This document shows positions 61,122 through 64,000 of a stretch of DNA of 64,000 nucleotides, one piece after another. The stretch spans positions 1-64,000 of the forward strand of contig DVJL01000032.1 in assembly GCA_018716805.1 (NCBI GenBank), in the 5' to 3' direction. A program made the position numbers and the translations under genes. Numbering within the stretch: the stretch's first letter is position 1; the number at the start of each line of letters is the position of its first letter. The stretch is from Candidatus Faecivicinus avistercoris (GTDB lineage: Bacteria; Bacillota; Clostridia; Christensenellales; Aristaeellaceae). The notes beneath the pieces are model-generated. The model was not told where the DNA came from and ran no database searches. It worked only from the letters and a program-made list of their open reading frames with translations.

Positions 61122-62186
61122 TCAGCCCTTCGGGTGTGCAGCGTCCAGGCTGCGCACGGCGGACAGGATCAGCTTGCCCAGCGACAGAAACAGCATCGAC
61201 TTTGTGCGCAGGTCGAGGCCGTCGAGGGCGTCGAGCATTTGCCAGCCCGACTTCCGCCAGTTTTCCGAAATTTCATCCAGCGTCCGCGCCTGCGTCGCGC
61301 CGACGATGTCGTACAGCGCCTCGACGAACGCCTCGCGGTCGGCAAGGCTCATCGAATTCAGCCATTGCCGGATCGTCCGGTCGGCATACAGGCTCGCGCC
61401 GCTCAGCTCCTCGACGGTGACAAAGCCATCCGGCGTCACCTGCCACGAATAGGGGCTGTGCTGCAGGGGACCGACGGCGTCCGAGCGGACGACGTGGTAG
61501 CGCGGCGACCGCTCCAGCAGGATGCCGACGATGGACGCTTCGGGAAGCCACGTCTCGATTCGCGGCTCCACGGCGCGATAGCCGGCACTGTCCATCACGC
61601 CGGGATTCAGGCCGGGGCCGTCGTAGTTCATGACCAGCGAGATGCGAGCCTGCGCCGCGCCGGAGCAGCGCGCCGCGGCGTAGACCGCAAGGTTGCCGCC
61701 TTTTGAATGACCGCCCACGCGCAGCGGGATGCCGAGCACCGCGGCCTGATCGAGAAAGCGCACGGCTTCGCGCTGCGCGGGCACTTCCTCGGCAAACGCC
61801 ATGTTGAAGTCCTCCTTCCACCCCACCAGCGTGGCGTCCGTTCCCCGAAAGGCGACGAACGCGCGGCCATCTCCGGTCAGGGCGGTCAGCGCGGCAAACT
61901 GCATCTCCTCGCTTTCGCTGAACTTCTCCTCGAAGCGCTGAAGTTCCATGTCGCGAAAGCGCGGGCTGTCCGCCATTGCGCGCAGAAACTTCAGCCCGTC
62001 GCCTTCCGCCCCTCCCCCGTCCGCCGCGCGCGCGGCCGCCTCGCCGAGCGTTGCGGGTGCGGGGCTCTTCAGCGGCATCGAGGCCAGCCATGAGAGGATC
62101 AGGCCGTCCACCGGCGTGAACGGCGCCGCCGTCATCGAAAGCCCTCCCCGCCAATAGAGGTAATCAAATAGGTTCGCCAAATCCAT
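61122..62186 (-). CDS. DUF2974-family lipase-like protein
   Basis: A 354-residue alpha/beta-hydrolase-like protein (DUF2974/Mbeg1-like). The nucleophile elbow is VGGHSKGGNLAVYAA (G-x-S-x-G) and the fold's first strand holds FVAFRGTDATLVGWKED. N-terminus NLFDYLYWRGGLSM is typical of the family. It has no signal peptide, so it is probably cytosolic. Natural substrate unknown. Confidence 0.88.
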   Translation of the reverse strand: MDLANLFDYLYWRGGLSMTAAPFTPVDGLILSWLASMPLKSPAPATLGEAAARAADGGGAEGDGLKFLRAMADSPRFRDMELQRFEEKFSESEEMQFAALTALTGDGRAFVAFRGTDATLVGWKEDFNMAFAEEVPAQREAVRFLDQAAVLGIPLRVGGHSKGGNLAVYAAARCSGAAQARISLVMNYDGPGLNPGVMDSAGYRAVEPRIETWLPEASIVGILLERSPRYHVVRSDAVGPLQHSPYSWQVTPDGFVTVEELSGASLYADRTIRQWLNSMSLADREAFVEALYDIVGATQARTLDEISENWRKSGWQMLDALDGLDLRTKSMLFLSLGKLILSAVRSLDAAHPKG

Positions 62187-62276
62187 CGCCTCGCTTTTCG
62201 ATCATTCTATGGCCATGGGCGGGAAAAATGACGGAGGGACAATCGCCAAACGCCGGACAAATCTTTGTCGAAATGC

Positions 62277-62305
62277 TTGAAGTTGGCACCGCTATCTGAT
62301 ATAAT
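62277..62305 (+). promoter_or_regulatory. Promoter of the Gfo/Idh/MocA genes
   Basis: TTGAAG and TATAAT are 17 bases apart; a TGCAG hairpin (GTGCAGCCCGACTGCAC) lies in the leader at about 62343-62359. Confidence 0.65.
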
Positions 62306-62392
62306 GGTCATGGTTTATTAAGGTAAACGCCGTTTCCTGCGAGTGCAGCCCGACTGCACCCGCGCGCATTCTCATCGAAAGGTGGTTATTCC

Positions 62393-63445
62393 ATGAAAAT
62401 TGCAATCATCGGCTGCGGCACGATTGCCAACTCGGCGCACATACCGTCCTATATGAACAACCCGGAGGCGGAGATCAAGTATTTCTGCGACATCATCCCG
62501 GAGAAGGCGCAGGCCGCGGTGGAGAAATACGGCTGCGGCACGGCTGTGACCGACTATCGCGAAGTGCTGGCCGACCCGGAGATCGAGGCCGTTTCCGTCT
62601 GCACGCCGAACTACGCGCACGCCGAGATCTCGATCGCCGCGATGCGCGCCGGCAAGGATGTGCTGTGCGAAAAACCGGCGGCGCGCACCTATTCCGAGGC
62701 GCTTGAAATGCTCAAGGTGCAGCGCGAGACCGGCCGCATCCTCAACATCGGCGTCGTCAACCGCTTCAACGACAGCGTCAACCTCATCAAGCGCTACATC
62801 GACAGCGGCAAGCTCGGCGACATCTTCCACGTCTACGTCTCCTTCCGCGCGCACCGCTCGATTCCGGGTCTCGGCGGCGCGTTCACGACCAAGGCGATCG
62901 CCGGCGGCGGCGTGCTGATCGACTGGGGCGTGCACTATCTCGACATCGTGATGTACTGCTGCGGCGACCCGAAGCCGCTGACCGTGACCGGCGAGGCGTT
63001 CTGCAAGCTGGGCAAGGACATGAAGAACTACGTCTACAAGAACATGTGGGCGGAGAACACCAAGAATCTCGACGGCACCTACGACGTCGATGACTCCGTG
63101 ACCGGCATGATCCGCACCGAGGGCCCGGTGATCACCTTCAACGGCGCGTGGGCGCAGAACATCGGCGAGAGCGAGACTTACATCGACTTCATGGGCGACA
63201 AGGGCGGCATCCGGCTGCAGTATGGATCGAACTTCAAGGTCTATCTGGCCGAAAACGGCGCGCTGGTCGAGTACGAGCCGGAGTTCAAGACGCGCGATCA
63301 CTTCCAGAACGAGATCGACGCCTTCATCCGCTGCGTCCAGAAGCGCGAGAAGCTGCCGTCGCACATCGAGACGGTCATCATCACCGCGCAGATCATGCAG
63401 GCGATCTACGATTCCGCCGAACAGCACGCCGAGGTCAAGCTGTAA
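62393..63445 (+). CDS. Gfo/Idh/MocA-family oxidoreductase
   Basis: A 350-residue NAD(P)-dependent sugar or inositol dehydrogenase-type enzyme. Rossmann motif IIGCGTIANSAHIPSY, the EKPAARTYSEA motif with catalytic Lys, and GVHYLDIVMY with the active-site His. Substrate unknown. It is followed 20 bases later by a second gene of similar type. Confidence 0.93.
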   Translation: MKIAIIGCGTIANSAHIPSYMNNPEAEIKYFCDIIPEKAQAAVEKYGCGTAVTDYREVLADPEIEAVSVCTPNYAHAEISIAAMRAGKDVLCEKPAARTYSEALEMLKVQRETGRILNIGVVNRFNDSVNLIKRYIDSGKLGDIFHVYVSFRAHRSIPGLGGAFTTKAIAGGGVLIDWGVHYLDIVMYCCGDPKPLTVTGEAFCKLGKDMKNYVYKNMWAENTKNLDGTYDVDDSVTGMIRTEGPVITFNGAWAQNIGESETYIDFMGDKGGIRLQYGSNFKVYLAENGALVEYEPEFKTRDHFQNEIDAFIRCVQKREKLPSHIETVIITAQIMQAIYDSAEQHAEVKL

Positions 63446-63464
63446 GCCATAGGAGAATGCAGTT

Positions 63465-64000
63465 ATGAAAATCGGATTTATCGATTACTACCTCGATGAG
63501 TGGCACGCGAACAACTATCCGAACTGGATTCGCGAAGCCTCAAACGGCGAGATGGAAGTTTCGCTGGCCTACGGCATGATCGACAGCCCGATCGGCGGCC
63601 GGACGAACGCGCAGTGGTGCGCAGACATGGGCATTGCGCAGGCGGCGACGATCGCCGAGGTCGTCGAGCAGTGCGACGGAATCATCGTCCTCTCGCCCGA
63701 CAACTGCGAGATGCACGAGGAGCTGAGCCAGCTTCCGCTGAAGTCCGGCAAGCCGACCTACATCGACAAGACCTTCGCGCCCGATTACCCGACCGCGAAG
63801 CGCATCTTCGACCTCGCCGAGGCGAACGGCACGCCGTGCTATTCGACGTCCGCGCTGCGCTACGCCGATGAATACGCGAGCGCCGGCCCGGCCGACGCCA
63901 TCGCCAGCTGGGGTCCGAACGGCTTCGAGACGTATTCGATCCACCAGCTGGAGCCGGTCATGATGCTGATCGACAGCGCGCCCGCGCGCGTGATGTACGT
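63465..64000 (+). CDS. Gfo/Idh/MocA-like oxidoreductase, N-terminal part (3' cut by window)
   Basis: An ATG with AGGAG 9 bases upstream opens a frame that runs off the window after 178 codons. It begins MKIGFIDYYLDEWHANNYP and carries CDGIIVLSPDNCEMHEEL and GKPTYIDKTFAPDYPTAKR, the Rossmann pattern of Gfo/Idh/MocA proteins, with DKTF in place of the usual EKP. The glycine-rich nucleotide loop is not evident, so it may be a degenerate paralogue or partner subunit of the gene upstream. Confidence 0.75.
   Translation, partial: MKIGFIDYYLDEWHANNYPNWIREASNGEMEVSLAYGMIDSPIGGRTNAQWCADMGIAQAATIAEVVEQCDGIIVLSPDNCEMHEELSQLPLKSGKPTYIDKTFAPDYPTAKRIFDLAEANGTPCYSTSALRYADEYASAGPADAIASWGPNGFETYSIHQLEPVMMLIDSAPARVMY

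Overview
The window is a GC-rich (about 60 percent by eye), gene-dense chromosomal segment of a spore-forming-type Clostridia bacterium. The reasons are low-GC-type Shine-Dalgarno sites (GGAGG) ahead of almost every gene, SigA-type promoters (TTGACA-17-TATAAT) in AT-richer gaps, and several sporulation-family proteins (SpoIID, a SpoIIQ-like M23 protein, a DacF-like carboxypeptidase, a GerMN lipoprotein). Families typical of anaerobic Clostridia are also present (DUF5685, DUF6062, an 80-residue CxxC protein). TTG is used as a start codon unusually often. No tRNA, rRNA, CRISPR array, insertion sequence or prophage was found.

Layout. 1-8.4 kb: the end of an ABC-F ATPase, a DUF368 undecaprenyl-phosphate translocase candidate, then a minus-strand potassium operon (KdpDE-like two-component pair, SLC13-type permease, KtrB, KtrA), recX and a YebC-family gene. 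8.4-15 kb: a structured-looking leader, a secreted zinc-finger-like protein, and a six-gene minus-strand operon (MBL hydrolase, comEC, holA, secreted protein, P-loop kinase, GNAT). 15-28.3 kb: an asparagine-synthetase-like protein, a PhoP/PhoR-type pair with a three-GerMN lipoprotein, DacF-like PBP, SpoIIQ-like M23 protein, radA, spoIID, an orphan metal-binding-type lipoprotein and rnhA. 28.3-35 kb: a XerC/D-type recombinase, several cysteine-rich small proteins, and a dnaK - DUF5685 - J-protein cluster. 35-42 kb: tex, gyrA, gyrB. 42-50.7 kb: a HAD phosphatase, a seven-gene operon carrying four RNA-modification enzymes (RluA, TrmL, RluF, RlmI), a three-gene membrane/GNAT operon and an HPr-like protein. 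50.9-64 kb: an L,D-transpeptidase, a broken Cys/His-repeat secreted protein, a DUF4342 plus two-component operon, GDPD, a roughly 390-bp hairpin-packed intergenic element, MATE and MFS transporters, a DUF2974 lipase-like protein and two Gfo/Idh/MocA-type genes, the last cut by the window end.

How the genes work together. Three themes recur. First, envelope and sporulation remodelling (DacF-like, M23, SpoIID, GerMN, L,D-transpeptidase, DUF368). Second, ion homeostasis and signalling (three two-component systems, one next to K+ uptake genes). Third, nucleic-acid upkeep (RecX, RadA, HolA, ComEC, gyrase, RNase HI, Tex, rRNA/tRNA modification). The most unusual items are the hairpin-rich element at 58.0-58.4 kb, the asparagine-synthetase-like protein without the N-terminal nucleophilic cysteine, the dnaK/DUF5685/J-protein cluster, an arginine at the quinolone-resistance position of GyrA, and an HPr-like protein without the phosphorylatable histidine. 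All functions are from reading the sequence; no database search was possible.
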